From: Mucor racemosus
Lineage: Eukaryota > Mucoromycota > Mucoromycetes > Mucorales > Mucoraceae
NCBI GenBank assembly: GCA_027405735.1
Contig: JAPEHQ010000006.1
Span: 1,240,001 to 1,304,000 of the forward strand
Direction of reading: 5' to 3'
Length of the DNA: 64,000 nucleotides
Below are positions 22,442 through 34,281 of this stretch, piece by piece (within the stretch, counting starts at the first letter, position 1; each line of letters starts with the position of its first letter). Position numbers and translations under genes: made by a program. Below the pieces are notes generated by a model that made no database searches, was not told the origin of the DNA, and was given only the letters and a program-made list of their open reading frames with translations.

Positions 22442-23863
22442 AAATAAACACAACAACTTATATAAATAGTACTTTCAATGTTGTACATAAAAAACTTTTT
22501 TTTTTTTTTTTTCTAAATATCGATCGCTATTTGCTAAAAAAAACATATTGTAGCTCTCTATACCTTATTGCTCAGAGATTAAAGAAACAAACTAAATCAA
22601 GAAAAAAAAAAGTCGCCTTATCATACGTACATATCACATATGAAATTGATGCAAGTCTTACATTAAACAATATCAAATCATCAATTATAAAATCGATCAT
22701 ACATAAGGTTCAAAACATTGATTTGCAGGGGAATAGATCCTTTTAAACCTTTCAAGATATCGAATTTCTCTGAATGCTGTTCAAATGCGCAATATACCGG
22801 TTTTTGGTGAAACAATGGTATTCAATTGCACGTTTCTCCAAAATTATGGAAACAAAAGAATATCCAGATCAGTTTAGTATTAAAATATGGTTCAAGAAAA
22901 AATATATCAATGTGAGCGATGTATACGCAGTATATAGAATCAATAGTAAATAAACTGACACCTGCTATATAATAAAGATTGCATTTGAATATTCACAGTA
23001 ATGAATTACAATCACTTTACTCCCCAGCGGTCATTGATTTGATAATCATTGGAATATTGACTAATAAATTCAGTCTATGTTCTAAATAAATGAACAGATG
23101 ATTGTGTATATATATCAAAGTAAAGAAGTAAACAATTACATGACAGAATACCTTCTTTGGTTTCAAAATCCATTTTTCTCTAAGTTTGAAACTAATTTGT
23201 GTATTTAAAAACCTTAAATGTAATCTGTAAACCACTTACGGTGTTAAATGTCTCTGAAACTTGGATTCTTGAAAACATTAGCAGCTATTGATGCAAGAAT
23301 CTTTTTAACAGAAACCATAAAGCAAATGCTGCATTGCCTTTTTCAAAACAATGCCTACGGATTTAGCGCTTACTCGTAATAAAAAGCAAGCTTTTCGTGG
23401 AAGAATTATAAAAATACTTATATACCTTGTTACAGGGCATTATGTAATGAGTGAAACATTTCAGTTTCATTCATGCAAGTTCTCGCCTCATTCCTTATAT
23501 CAATACTACAAAGAAATCATTACATGATCCCTTGTAAATTTATCTATCTTTTACTTTCCCCCTCCCCCTTTACTTTTGTTTATTCACTAATAAATATCTA
23601 ATTCATGAATAAGAACACCAACTTTCATCAATCCAATGATCACCAATTTATAACAACAAGAATAATATCTATAACCATATTATCTACCTTTGTTATTAGT
23701 CCAAAATTACAGATCATTACATATTGAAAAAAAAAAGAAGCTCAGTAGAGTTTTATTAATAACAAAGATCTGGCAGACCTTATCAAGATAGCATATCTAG
23801 TATTTGAGGTCACTATTTTATGCAAGCTCTATAAATTATTAACATTGCAGCAGTAATATATAC
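22442..23863. other. Intergenic stretch
   Basis: 3' region of the GT2 gene and AT-rich DNA. A few short ORFs have no coding character. No RNA gene recognised. Confidence 0.6.
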
Positions 23864-24101
23864 GTATAATTGAAGATTAATTGGATCAATAATATTCACA
23901 AGGATGGGATTTTTTTCTTTGTTTTCTGCAGTTGTAAATAATAGTTTATTATTTTGTAAAACTTAAAACTCATTATTTAGGGATTAATTTCTGTATTCAC
24001 AAGATAGGTCTAATTGATTGCTATTCTGCATTTTTTGTTTTAGCAAAAAAACATTGATTTTTCATCGAGATAACTAAAATAATAGGGACTTATCACAGCT
24101 T
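23864..24101 (+). repeat. Dispersed repeat A, copy 1
   Basis: About 235 bp strongly similar, in the same orientation, to 32426-32658 (both run from gtataattgaagattaattgg to cttatcacagctt), with small indels. Weaker similarity may extend upstream from tttatgcaag (about 23817 and 32393). It lies just 5' of the LINE insertion. Confidence 0.85.
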
Positions 24102-24215
24102 GAAAAAGTTCTCAAGTATTATAAAATCTCTTATTTTTAAGACTTACAAGGCTTATAAGCGGAATATTAATTTCGAAAATTATTTTTGTCCAGATCATCA
24201 ATTTTGACATTTTTT

Positions 24216-24248
<33 letters not shown>

Positions 24249-24249
24249 C

Positions 24250-25725
24250 ATGGCTCTTTCAGATAAACAAACATTGTCTAAGGGCGAGGATCTGATTGGT
24301 GGAGGCACCAAAGATTCTCGACATAATCCAAACAACCTAAAGGATCCAATGCGATCATATGCACAGATTCTGAAAAATGATCAAACCAGGGAAACCTTCG
24401 AATTGAACACTCAAACCTCAGGGGAACTCGTCCAACTCACTGAAGGTGGTCAACTTTTCATCCAAGCCAGGGACAAACATTCTATTGTCGTATCCGCGGC
24501 TCAATTTATAGATACTCAAGTTAAATTCAAGGACTTGGGTGCTTTACTTCGAGCACAATATCCTGAAGCCTGGGGCCTTCGTACCCGAAATGTCAATAAA
24601 GATTCTAAATATTTAGAAGTTAACTTTCGTACAGCTGAAGCCAGAGAGGCAGCTTTGAAAAAAGATTTTCAGTATGAAGGAAAGAAAGTCATTGTTAGTC
24701 GTACCTTTCCTAAGGACACTACCATTGTTAGGGTTAGCATTAGCAATTTACCTTACGATGATGAAGAGATCTTGAAGGCTGAAATGTCCAAAATCTTCGT
24801 TAAATACGGGGAGATTCTGGAAATGGGTCTACTTTGCACTACTCACAGCCATTTCTTTACTGGCCGAGGACTTGTTACCTTGAACCTTCTTCCGGGTAAA
24901 TCTTATGAGAAATTGGTACCTCAAATTGACTCCTGGGAACCCAAGGAAACCTTGAAGCTTACTTTTACTGGCATGAAACCTATATGTAGTCGTTGCCATG
25001 TCACTGACCATGTTCTTGGCAACTGTCCAGTTATGGGCCAGAGACTTAAAAGTTGCTTTATCTGCAATAAAACCGATCATCTACAAGCTAAATGTCCAGA
25101 TGCCTGGTGGAATAAGCGCAAGAAGTCTGCTAAATTGAATTCTCAACACACATCACCAAACCAAAAAGCTAGCACAAAGACGGTAGTTGTACCCATTACT
25201 GTGCCTGATGAATCTAAGCCTGTGCATCAGGCATCCACTGAGAAGGAAGATACTTCAGCGGCACCAATAGTAGTTTCGGCACCAGTTGCTCCAACATCAA
25301 TTAGTTCAGTTCCAGAAGCAACCATTACAGAAGAAGATACTTCAGTCCCTCCTCAGGATTCACAAATAGTCTACGAGGACTCCAACAAGAGCATTGAAGC
25401 AGCACCTGACCAGGATGAGATATCAAATCAGTCATCGGAAGAGAAGTCGGATGCTGAGATGTCAGATTCTGAAGGAGATGAGGATGATGATGAACTCGAT
25501 GTGGATATGGCAGAAGCAGAAAAGGAGGCTAAAGCTACGAAAATTCCTCTAGAAGATGTGGTTAAAGCAATGAAATGTAAATTGAGGACTCATCTCAGGA
25601 AGCCGACGAAGATGAACGCTGCTAAGTCAAATGACAAAGATCTAGTACGACTTTCTACTCGATCTCGCACCGGTGGATCTGCTGTGATGAAGAAGCAATC
25701 TGCCAACCATGCTTCCCGTAAATAA
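24250..25725 (+). CDS. LINE ORF1, RNA-binding protein with two CCHC knuckles
   Basis: 491 aa. The N-terminal half contains an RRM-like region (VRVSISNLPYDDEEILKAE to GRGLVTLNL). Two CCHC knuckles, CSRCHVTDHVLGNC and CFICNKTDHLQAKC (both CX2CX4HX4C), lie around residues 246-283. An acidic low-complexity region and a basic C-terminus follow. The product is expected to package LINE RNA. The stop codon lies 5 nt before the ORF2 ATG, so ORF2 is probably made by reinitiation. Only a T tract and one C precede the ATG. Confidence 0.92.
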   Translation: MALSDKQTLSKGEDLIGGGTKDSRHNPNNLKDPMRSYAQILKNDQTRETFELNTQTSGELVQLTEGGQLFIQARDKHSIVVSAAQFIDTQVKFKDLGALLRAQYPEAWGLRTRNVNKDSKYLEVNFRTAEAREAALKKDFQYEGKKVIVSRTFPKDTTIVRVSISNLPYDDEEILKAEMSKIFVKYGEILEMGLLCTTHSHFFTGRGLVTLNLLPGKSYEKLVPQIDSWEPKETLKLTFTGMKPICSRCHVTDHVLGNCPVMGQRLKSCFICNKTDHLQAKCPDAWWNKRKKSAKLNSQHTSPNQKASTKTVVVPITVPDESKPVHQASTEKEDTSAAPIVVSAPVAPTSISSVPEATITEEDTSVPPQDSQIVYEDSNKSIEAAPDQDEISNQSSEEKSDAEMSDSEGDEDDDELDVDMAEAEKEAKATKIPLEDVVKAMKCKLRTHLRKPTKMNAAKSNDKDLVRLSTRSRTGGSAVMKKQSANHASRK

Positions 25726-25730
25726 TTATT

Positions 25731-28700
25731 ATGAGTGATCATAATAATTATTGTAAATCCTTAAATATCAAATTTGGATCACTTAATTGTCGATATCTAC
25801 TCAAAATTAACAATCCTCAACTATCTGATTCCTTTATTCGGCATTTAAGGGGGCAAGATTTAGACATCTTTGCTTGCCAAGAAACCAATATTCCTTCTCT
25901 TAATTTCAACGATCGGATTGCAATGCTTAATCTAAAATTCCAATCCCTTCAAAGTATATGGTCATCAAAATGTGGATTACTCAACTTCAACAAAAATATT
26001 AATATGGAGAAGATTCACATATCTGATGATGATAGAATTATTTTAGCAAAGTTAACTGTACCTGCAGAACCAAATTTATTGCCCATTTATGTTCTCAATA
26101 TTTATGCTCCTGCGGATTCACCTCAAAACAGAACCATTTTTTACAACAAGTTAATCGATCATATCAAATCTCTCGACTCTTATGCCGATATTTTGGAACG
26201 CCTAATTTTAGCTGGAGATTTCAACTTTCAATATGATCTACGTTTACCTGGTAATGCTCCAAGTAAACAACCTACAGCATTTGTCTCTTTCACGGATACT
26301 TTCCTCCATGATTGCAACAACAACTACAGCGATACTTTTTTTGTGACACTACCTACTTTTAGACGGGGTAAAGTCATCAAAACTCTTGACTACATTATGG
26401 TCGGTAGCCAACTGAAGGATTTATATTTTGACAATAACATCGAATATACATCCAATGCATGGACGGATCACGACTTATTGACAGTACGATTTCGTCTCCA
26501 GGTGTCTAACACTGGTAAAGGATTATGGCGGGCAAATCCAAACCTGGTTCACCACAAATCCTTTGTTAAGAAAATCAATTCGGGTATTCGACACTTTATG
26601 CATAAAATTCTTGCTAATTCCTCAGATAGTAGCCAGATCAAGTGGGATCGTCTAAAAGGCTATATTAAGAAACTGACCAAAGCTTATTGCAGCAATCGCT
26701 CTTCTTGGCGTCGAGAGCGCCTCAAAGACCTCCAAAGTTCCAGGAACCATCTCATACGTCAATTAAAGGACGACCAAACGGCTCTCCAGGCTCAATTACC
26801 GCGTGTTGAACACTCCATCGCCCAACTTGAACATGAAATTGCTATAAATGCAACTCTGAAAGCTGGTAAACGATGGCTGGACAACAATGAAAATTCGGTC
26901 GGCTTTCTCAAACAGACTGCAGAACGTCGGTTGGCCCAGCGGAATTTTGACACCATAACACATCCAACATCCAACGTACCTTGCTCAACTACGATGGACA
27001 AGCTAGATGCTGTTCATTCCTTCTATAATGTCCTATATTCTCCTGAACCAACTCATAGATACTCAATGGACAAGTTGCTCCGAGGAATTCAGAACACTAT
27101 TTCGGTGGATGACGCTGAATATATTATTTCTGGAATCGACATTGAAGACATTTTACAATCTGCCACTAGATGCCCCAAGGTCAGCAGCCCTGGACGAGAC
27201 GGGCTGCCTTACCCTATCCTTCGGTTAATCTTAGCCCATCCGGATTGTAAAGAATTGGTTATTGCTGTGTACAATGATGCCCTCAATCTAGGGGTTTTTC
27301 CATCTTCCTGGCAGGAAACATGTATCGTTCTTCTTCCAAAGAAAGGCGACTTACGGAATCTTGCTAACTGGAGACCTATTTCGCTGATTAATACTGACTG
27401 CAAGGTCTTTACTAGGATTTTGAATTCACGGGTTATTGGTGCTGCCAACAAGGTCATTACTCAACATCAAGCTGGTTTTATGCCTAATCGATTCATCGGC
27501 GACCATGGTCTGGCACTGAAACTCCTTATGGAAGATGCCAAACTACATTCCAACCGAGCTATCAGTGTCGCGGTGGATAGTGCCAAAGCATATGATTATG
27601 TAAACGAAACCTACATCTGTAAAGTCCTCAGCAAGTTTGGATTTCCCTCAACCTTCATCCAGAGTATTAAAATTTTGTTTTTCAAGAGTAAAATTGTCAT
27701 CAATATGAACGGTTTCATGACTGATACGGTAGTTCAACAGCGCGGCCTCCGCCAAGGTGATTCCATTTCGCCGGTTCTCTTTAACTTTGCCTTAGAGCCA
27801 CTGCTTCTGGCTATCATCAATGATCGAACCATCAGAGGTTATTCCCTTAATACGAAGGCTGTCAATCCAAGCTGTCCTCTACAAGTGGTGGCACCTCCGC
27901 CTATCAAGTTACTGGCGTATGCTGATGATTTGTTAGTCATCGTCAATAATAATGAGGAACTGCAAGCAATTCAAGAACATATCTCTTGTTATGGTCGAGC
28001 GTCCAACGCCCGAGTCAATTATCACAAGTCAGTGGCATTTCCACTCTCTGGTAATAGGTCCTTGGTCCGTCCCGATTTGTTTCATCTTGCTCGTAGGCTC
28101 CAATTTCAATGGTATGATGAGTTTAGTCCATCATATATCAAATATCTTGGTTACCCTATCTGGTTCAGTAGTGATCAACGGGAAGCTTTCTGTCAGGAAA
28201 CACTACAAACAATGCAGGCTTCCCTTGATAGGCATATGACACGAAACATTTCTGTTTATGGTCGAGCCCGAATGGTTAATTCACTCTTCCTTGCTTGCTT
28301 TTGGCATTTCTTACGGAATACAACTTTACCTCTTAGCTTCATCAAGAAGATCTCCTCTATGGTGTACCAATTCGTTTGCTACAAGATATTTCCTCCTATG
28401 AAGAAGGCAGTTATCTACTCCCCTAAGGAACTAGGTGGTCTGTCCGTCATTGATATTACGGTGCAACAACACATTTTACAACAACGATATGTGCGTGCCC
28501 TGCTTCTAGACAACAACGTCTCTCGTCCGATACCTAACTTTCTAATGCAGACGTTGTCCACGTTCATCCAAGTGAGCTATGGGGCTTCTCACCCCCACCT
28601 GCCACTGTTGTTTCGAAATTATCGTCTAGGCTCTCCTCTTTCTGGTTTACATTGCCTGCTTCCCCTTCTTCGTTCGGTGGACGCCTTCTTCGTTCAAGAC

Positions 28701-29627
28701 TCTTGGGATAATTGTCAATTATCGTTGGAAACTATGTTACAATTACCTTTTACTGCATTATGCCAACAAGATAATACAGAACCCAGCATTACTCAACATA
28801 ATCTGATCCGTCGAAAACCAGTGCATAACTTTTTAGAACCAAGTCGTTTTCAGGATTCCTTAGTCTTCAAGTCAAGAGCCCAGTGCTCCAATCCCGGCCT
28901 TCTGAACAAGATTACAAGAGCAGTTAGTTCTGCTACTTTGCAGTTTACAACCAAGTTCCAGGTTTATCTGGTTCCTCCCTCTGGCCCAATACCCAGGGAT
29001 ATTTTGAATGGTGGCGTTGACTTTTCTCCGTACCTCTGCCACAAACTAAACTACCAAGGCATAATGGTCTTGTCCATGACTAATACCCAGCTCCGTGATA
29101 TGTATATGCGAGATCATCCTCCCATAAACCGATCTCAGGTGGATCTAAATCGACTCACGATGGCGTCTTTTCTCCACACTAAAATGCCTAGTGCAGCCCG
29201 TAACCTGTGGTTCAGGTTGATACATAACAAAGTCTCTTCCAAGGCAAATTTGGCTCACATCCTCCGTCTTCCTGATGAAATGTGCGTATACTGTGGATTG
29301 CGGGAAACAACCTCCCACATGCTGTTTACCTGTCCAGCTCACCATGAGATTTGGCGGAACTACTTCGCTTTGGTCTTCGTACCGTCTGAACCTCTCAATC
29401 CGGGTAAGCTCTACAAGGACGTAATGGCCCTCAATCTTGCTGATTACCGTCTCCTGGACTCACCTCTTCGGGTCTCAACTTTTGAAGCAGTTACTTGTGT
29501 GATTACAGCCATCTGGCGTGCCAAATGGCGCAATTATTTTGATTCAGTTGATTTTGACAATCAATCCGTTGTGGACCGTGCCATGATCAACTTGAGACAC
29601 TTATCGTCTTTAAACTTTTGTAAATAG
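25731..29627 (+). CDS. LINE ORF2: endonuclease-reverse transcriptase
   Basis: 1298 aa. The APE-type endonuclease spans residues 1 to about 245 (IKFGSLNCRYL, IFACQETN, LAGDFNFQYD, KTLDYIMVG, WTDHDLLTVRF). The RT covers about residues 500-780, with LPKKGDLRNLANWRPISL, QAGFMPNRFIGDH, VAVDSAKAYDYV, QRGLRQGDSISPVLF and the catalytic YADD near residue 730. A CX2CX7HX4C knuckle (CVYCGLRETTSHMLFTC) sits near residue 1184. The endonuclease would nick the target and the RT copy the RNA onto the nicked end. All catalytic blocks look intact. Confidence 0.95.
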   Translation: MSDHNNYCKSLNIKFGSLNCRYLLKINNPQLSDSFIRHLRGQDLDIFACQETNIPSLNFNDRIAMLNLKFQSLQSIWSSKCGLLNFNKNINMEKIHISDDDRIILAKLTVPAEPNLLPIYVLNIYAPADSPQNRTIFYNKLIDHIKSLDSYADILERLILAGDFNFQYDLRLPGNAPSKQPTAFVSFTDTFLHDCNNNYSDTFFVTLPTFRRGKVIKTLDYIMVGSQLKDLYFDNNIEYTSNAWTDHDLLTVRFRLQVSNTGKGLWRANPNLVHHKSFVKKINSGIRHFMHKILANSSDSSQIKWDRLKGYIKKLTKAYCSNRSSWRRERLKDLQSSRNHLIRQLKDDQTALQAQLPRVEHSIAQLEHEIAINATLKAGKRWLDNNENSVGFLKQTAERRLAQRNFDTITHPTSNVPCSTTMDKLDAVHSFYNVLYSPEPTHRYSMDKLLRGIQNTISVDDAEYIISGIDIEDILQSATRCPKVSSPGRDGLPYPILRLILAHPDCKELVIAVYNDALNLGVFPSSWQETCIVLLPKKGDLRNLANWRPISLINTDCKVFTRILNSRVIGAANKVITQHQAGFMPNRFIGDHGLALKLLMEDAKLHSNRAISVAVDSAKAYDYVNETYICKVLSKFGFPSTFIQSIKILFFKSKIVINMNGFMTDTVVQQRGLRQGDSISPVLFNFALEPLLLAIINDRTIRGYSLNTKAVNPSCPLQVVAPPPIKLLAYADDLLVIVNNNEELQAIQEHISCYGRASNARVNYHKSVAFPLSGNRSLVRPDLFHLARRLQFQWYDEFSPSYIKYLGYPIWFSSDQREAFCQETLQTMQASLDRHMTRNISVYGRARMVNSLFLACFWHFLRNTTLPLSFIKKISSMVYQFVCYKIFPPMKKAVIYSPKELGGLSVIDITVQQHILQQRYVRALLLDNNVSRPIPNFLMQTLSTFIQVSYGASHPHLPLLFRNYRLGSPLSGLHCLLPLLRSVDAFFVQDSWDNCQLSLETMLQLPFTALCQQDNTEPSITQHNLIRRKPVHNFLEPSRFQDSLVFKSRAQCSNPGLLNKITRAVSSATLQFTTKFQVYLVPPSGPIPRDILNGGVDFSPYLCHKLNYQGIMVLSMTNTQLRDMYMRDHPPINRSQVDLNRLTMASFLHTKMPSAARNLWFRLIHNKVSSKANLAHILRLPDEMCVYCGLRETTSHMLFTCPAHHEIWRNYFALVFVPSEPLNPGKLYKDVMALNLADYRLLDSPLRVSTFEAVTCVITAIWRAKWRNYFDSVDFDNQSVVDRAMINLRHLSSLNFCK

Positions 29628-29807
29628 TTCTTTGCCTCCCCGAGACGGGTCACTTACTATTACACCCGCTCTCCTTTTTATTATAGTCCTATTAATTCCA
29701 TTAATATTTCTTTTATTTTATGAGTTTATTCATTTTAAACCTGACTTTTAATCATTAATAAATCTTCATACTTACAAACAAAAAAAAAAAAATTTAATTT
29801 TTTTTTT

Positions 29808-32425
29808 CTGATTTTGCAAATCTAGAGTTAATTATACTACCAATTATAAAACCAAAAAATATATGCATATACAGAATTTAGCGCTCTATTTGCTCAATAA
29901 AAAATAACAAACATTTTTGTTGTAAAATATTACATGAAAATCCTTTAACCAAAAAACCGTTTTTGGGGCAAAAGGACAAAGTTTCATTATTTAACATTTA
30001 ATATTAAGCTTTTAAAAAATGTGTATTAGCTATGGCTACAATTTTCTCTCACAATGTAGTATGTTTAAATGTTGATTTTGGTATCAAAATTTGATTTTTC
30101 TGTTTTTTGATCAAAATCATGAGTGTTGGTAAGGATGAAATGAGCCCCAAAAATGTCCGCTACAAAAACTGAATTTTCAGACCGTACATGGTTAAATATA
30201 AGAAAAGTAAAAAAAAAAAAAAAAACGCATTTTTATTTAAAACTTAAATATACTGTACCATAGTATAATAAGAGACATAGCCGTTCAATCTTGCTATGCT
30301 GTCGGTTTTCGAGGATATTAAACAGCCAATTTTGAAGCCAATTCCATTTCTAACTCATATTGAAATGTAATTCTTATAAATAGTCTTTTAAACCAAGACC
30401 TAGAAGCTCTTGGTTCTTTCTTTTACCATTAGTTTTTCTAGTAATAAAGTCTACGCTCTCCATGATGAATGTTACTAGTCTTTATTATTATTCTTTCTAT
30501 GAATAAGATTGTATGTATCCATAAACTCTCATATGCTCAATTGCAGCGTTGCTCTACGGGCTCGCTTTTGCAATTTTTTAATGAATGTATGATATGACAG
30601 ACGGTTTTTCTAGTGGAAAAAAGTTATGTTTCTACTATGGTAACAGTTGTTTCCTTTTTTTTAGTTTATGACTCAGGCGCTGTAATGCTGCTTTTACATT
30701 GACTGAAATGAACAATTTCACAGGGTTTTAATTGCATCAAATAATGTAAAGCCTTGAAAATAATCCTTTTCTATGTGTGTTGTCTCTCTCTTTTTGTATT
30801 CATATTCCAAGGATATATTCACCGTTTGATAAAGCATACCGGACGATTAAGATGATATTCTTTTCTTTTATCTGAATACGCATGCTAACATAAGGTACAG
30901 TGGAGTTACATACTAAGAACGCTTGGGAATAATAAAATTACCTAAATTCCAAGTGTCGCTCATAAAATATGATGACACTTGAAATGTGAACAACAATAAT
31001 AAACAAACGCTTCAATTAAACACAATAACAAACGCATGGTAAAAATATGAAATACATTTTTTAACCATACATGTCGTGTAGATGATAGTACCCTTAATCA
31101 CGGTGCAATCAGTTACACAAATGACATACAATATACTGTATATTATCAAAACAGGATTCTATATATCCAAATCAATAATAATAATAAACAAAGATATCAA
31201 TTTAGTCAACTGCTCATCTATAATGAAGTTGCACTATCAATATAAATAAGATTCAAGCATATAAAAACTACCCCTTAAAATCAAGGTTACATAAAATAGA
31301 TATAACAATAATAAACAAAACAACCATTTCCCAAAATGTCGATGATATTGTTACACTTGACATCAATCCCTTATGGTCAATGCTCTACATGCTTTACCCC
31401 TTAAAATATTAAATCAATAACAATGTACTCAAAGCTGGAAGATTACTAAATATACATCCATTCAAGTCTGATGGTATCCAAGTTCTCCAAATCATTATAA
31501 ATAACCTCATACTTTTTCAATTATTTTAACTCTTCAGAAATCTTTTGTAATAAAAACTTTAGCTGATTATAATTGTATTTCTACTGCTTTCATTTTTTAT
31601 ATTTTTTTTATTTTAGTAAATAACTTCGTCATTTACTGCAAACAATACTGTTTAAGGCATATCACTCTTCTCTCGAGAAACACTTTATATGTAAAAGCTT
31701 GAGAATAATGCCCAAAGGTATGTGCAGCAGACTTCTGTCGATTTATTATTCATCACCATGCATGTTGTATGCCACACGTACCATACTTTGTCACCTTCTA
31801 CAGTATTAATATATCTTACTACAATCTATTAGCTATGACATGCATTAAAGTGAAAAGTCTTGAGATCAGAAGATATAAGAAACTCCTAGCGTACTAAGTT
31901 TATCCAACAATTAACAAGAATAATGCTTGAACCTCCATTATGACATCATATTATTTCATCCCAGCGGTTAATCAATCAAGTAGCTATCAAATCAACATCC
32001 AAGCATATTTAGCGCAGCATTGAAACAAGACAACTCACAAGCTCTGCAAAAACGGTTAAATTATGATTGATTCATTTCAATTCATAAATTACTACCAAAC
32101 AGCTCTAATGGTTCAAAAGTGCCTTAAATTTATTACATCTCAGGATCTCAATGTCAAATCAATATAAAAGACCATACTTTTATATCTAAACAAACGATAT
32201 CTTGTTTTTATTATACAGCTGAAGAATTTGTTCATTACTCATTCTTCTTTAATTGAACTTTTTTTAAGTATTATTTATCAAACATGAAAATATAATAGGA
32301 CACAACAGGTAGTTTTATTGGACAGAAATATCATGTTTTATTGTTGATGGTTTTCTCACTTCACAGTCGTTTGTGAAAGCAGAAGTATAAACGTTTATGC
32401 AAGATACATTTAAATCTATCATCAT
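29808..32425. other. Gene-poor AT-rich interval
   Basis: No gene recognised. It contains several homopolymer tracts and A/T-rich simple sequence (aataataaacaaa recurring near 30995, 31180 and 31305). The DNA flanking the LINE 3' end appears to be the pre-insertion locus. Confidence 0.6.
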
Positions 32426-32658
32426 GTATAATTGAAGATTAATTGGATCAATATTCACAAGGATGGAATTTTTCTCTTTATTTTCTACAGTTGTAAATAA
32501 TAGTTTATTATTTTGTAAAACTTAAAACTCATTATTTAGGGCTTAATTTCTGTATTCACAAGATAGGTCTAATTGATTGCTATTCTGCATTTTTTGTTTT
32601 AGCAAAAAACATTGATTTTTCATCAAGATAACTAAAATAATAGTTCTTATCACAGCTT
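32426..32658 (+). repeat. Dispersed repeat A, copy 2
   Basis: Second copy of the repeat at 23864-24101, direct orientation, with small deletions and substitutions. Confidence 0.85.
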
Positions 32659-32744
32659 AAGCCCTATAGTAACGGGCTTCCAAAATTTATTTAAAAAAAA
32701 TGAACGAAAAATGATCCAAAAAAACAAATTCGTCAAATGCTCAT

Positions 32745-32850
32745 AAACTGTAAAGTAAGTCAACCTAGCGTATTAAATGACTTTTGTACAGTTTTAAATT
32801 TTGCATCCATCTAAATAAAATTCAGGAAAATGTTTCACGTAAAATTTTGC
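32745..32850. repeat. Dispersed repeat C, copy 1 (inverted relative to 42660-42770)
   Basis: The core AGCGTATTAAATG and neighbouring sequence match the reverse complement of 42660-42770 at roughly three-quarters identity by eye. Confidence 0.6.
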
Positions 32851-33365
32851 GTAAAATGCAATTAACGTTTTGGAGGTTTTTTAAAGATATAGGATGCTTT
32901 TTATAAACAAACTTTAAATTTAAATAATACATAAAATGCACAACAAAATTATCTATTGATCAAGCTATTGTTGAACCTTCTAGCTGCATTTTTCGTTGAG
33001 AAAAGGAGATTTTTGTCCAATTTTTTTTGAAATTCAGAATTTGGGATGAGGGTATACAAGGGGAAAATGGATGCTAGAAATGGAGGTACCTTTTTGTACA
33101 CATTTTTGAGGATATCTCCACGAAAAATCAATATTTTGAAAAACTCTAAATTGGATCCGAGAGAGATTAACGATCTTAATGACATGAATGCAAAAAACAT
33201 GTTGCTCAATTTAACTAATATTTTGAAACCTACTATAGAAATGCCCAAAAAATTAAAAAAAAATAGAAGTGCTCAAAATTTTTTTATATTAAAATATATT
33301 ATAGAGCACTTTAAAACAAGTAAACTTTATTATTGAAAAGTGTTAGTATAGCTTAATTTTTTCTA

Positions 33366-33765
33366 GAGATATGAAGCCTCAAAGTTTTCAATCCATTAGC
33401 AGTGAAATACGCGTAAAAAATCTGAAACCTTAGCACTGAAAAATTAATACCAAATGCAAAAAGTAGGATATTTCCGGATACTTGTTTTTGGATTAAAGCT
33501 GAACATCTCAGGTACATTGGCATATAATTTTTTCTTGGTGTTATTTAGTGAAAACAGAAAATAGAGCAGGGATGAAAAATGAGACCCAGTTTTCAAGGAA
33601 AAAGCAGTGAATTTTACGCGTTTTTGAGTCTTTCGTGCGATATAAAGTAAATTTAGTAATAGGTAGAATAATGTGATTAACTTATATCCATTTAACTGTG
33701 TTTAAGTTGTATTCTAAATTGAGTTTAATATGAGACTAGTGATAGAAAAGAGGTAGCTCCAGCTT
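33366..33765 (+). repeat. Dispersed repeat B, copy 1
   Basis: About 400 bp similar, in the same orientation, to 43144-43528; both contain gatatttccggatacttgttttt and aacatctcagg, and end near the agaaa.gagg motif. Likely part of an old transposon family. Confidence 0.8.
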
Positions 33766-33805
33766 GAAAGTTTGTAGCTTGGAAAATCAACTTTTTTACA
33801 ATTTC

Positions 33806-33964
33806 AGATATTGCTTATCAAAGAGCCAGCTAATGGCTATCCTTATAATCCTGAAGGAGTACATCTGAGGATAGCTAGCATATTGATAGGTGTTTTATTT
33901 GCTGAGAGAGACGTATCTAATGAGGGTTGGCAAAATTATATAGGATTTAACCATTTTCCATGAA
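33806..33964 (+). pseudogene. Coding-like remnant of unknown mobile element
   Basis: An open stretch without an ATG reads IKEPANGYPYNPEGVHLR, then a hydrophobic ILIGVLFAE, and ends FNHFP plus stop. Its composition is protein-like, unlike neighbouring DNA, and it adjoins repeat B. I cannot name the family. Confidence 0.3.
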
Positions 33965-34281
33965 GAAGTGGGCCAAAGAAGTCAATTTTTTTTTTTTTTT
34001 TTGAAAATATAATTCATGCTCCAATTTTTTAATTGATCTTAACATGTTGAGTGCGATCCCTTTTTCAAACTTGGTTAGGTCATTGCTATTTGTATTAATA
34101 AGCCAAATAATCTATACGCTGAAAATTAAAGAGGTCCTCGTTGAATAAAACAGATCAAATTGACAATACTGCTTAAGGGACATAAATCATAGTGTTTCAG
34201 CATTTCGTATATGCTGCTACTGTGAGTCTGATTAATGTACAATTTTGTGTTTATCACATATTCTGGATCATAGCTTTATGA

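Larger units (their letters stand above)
24213..29807 (+). mobile_element. LINE (non-LTR retrotransposon), two intact ORFs
   Basis: The element comprises a T-rich 5' end, ORF1 (24250-25725), ORF2 (25731-29627), a 3' UTR of about 150 bp and an A tract (29780-29792, interrupted). TTTAATTTTTTTTTT at 24213-24227 recurs at 29793-29807 and is a likely 15-bp target duplication. Both ORFs are free of stops and frameshifts, so the copy is young and possibly autonomous. Codon use is visibly less AT-biased than the surroundings. The order endonuclease, RT, C-terminal zinc knuckle, with a separate zinc-knuckle ORF1, fits the L1/Tad group; I did not see an RNase H domain. Confidence 0.92.

Noticed and set aside
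8890..29792. Shared 3' tail between the SINE and the LINE
   Set aside because: The sequences before the A tails (ctacgttctaccct against catacttacaaac) are not similar, so this LINE cannot be named as the SINE partner from 3' ends.
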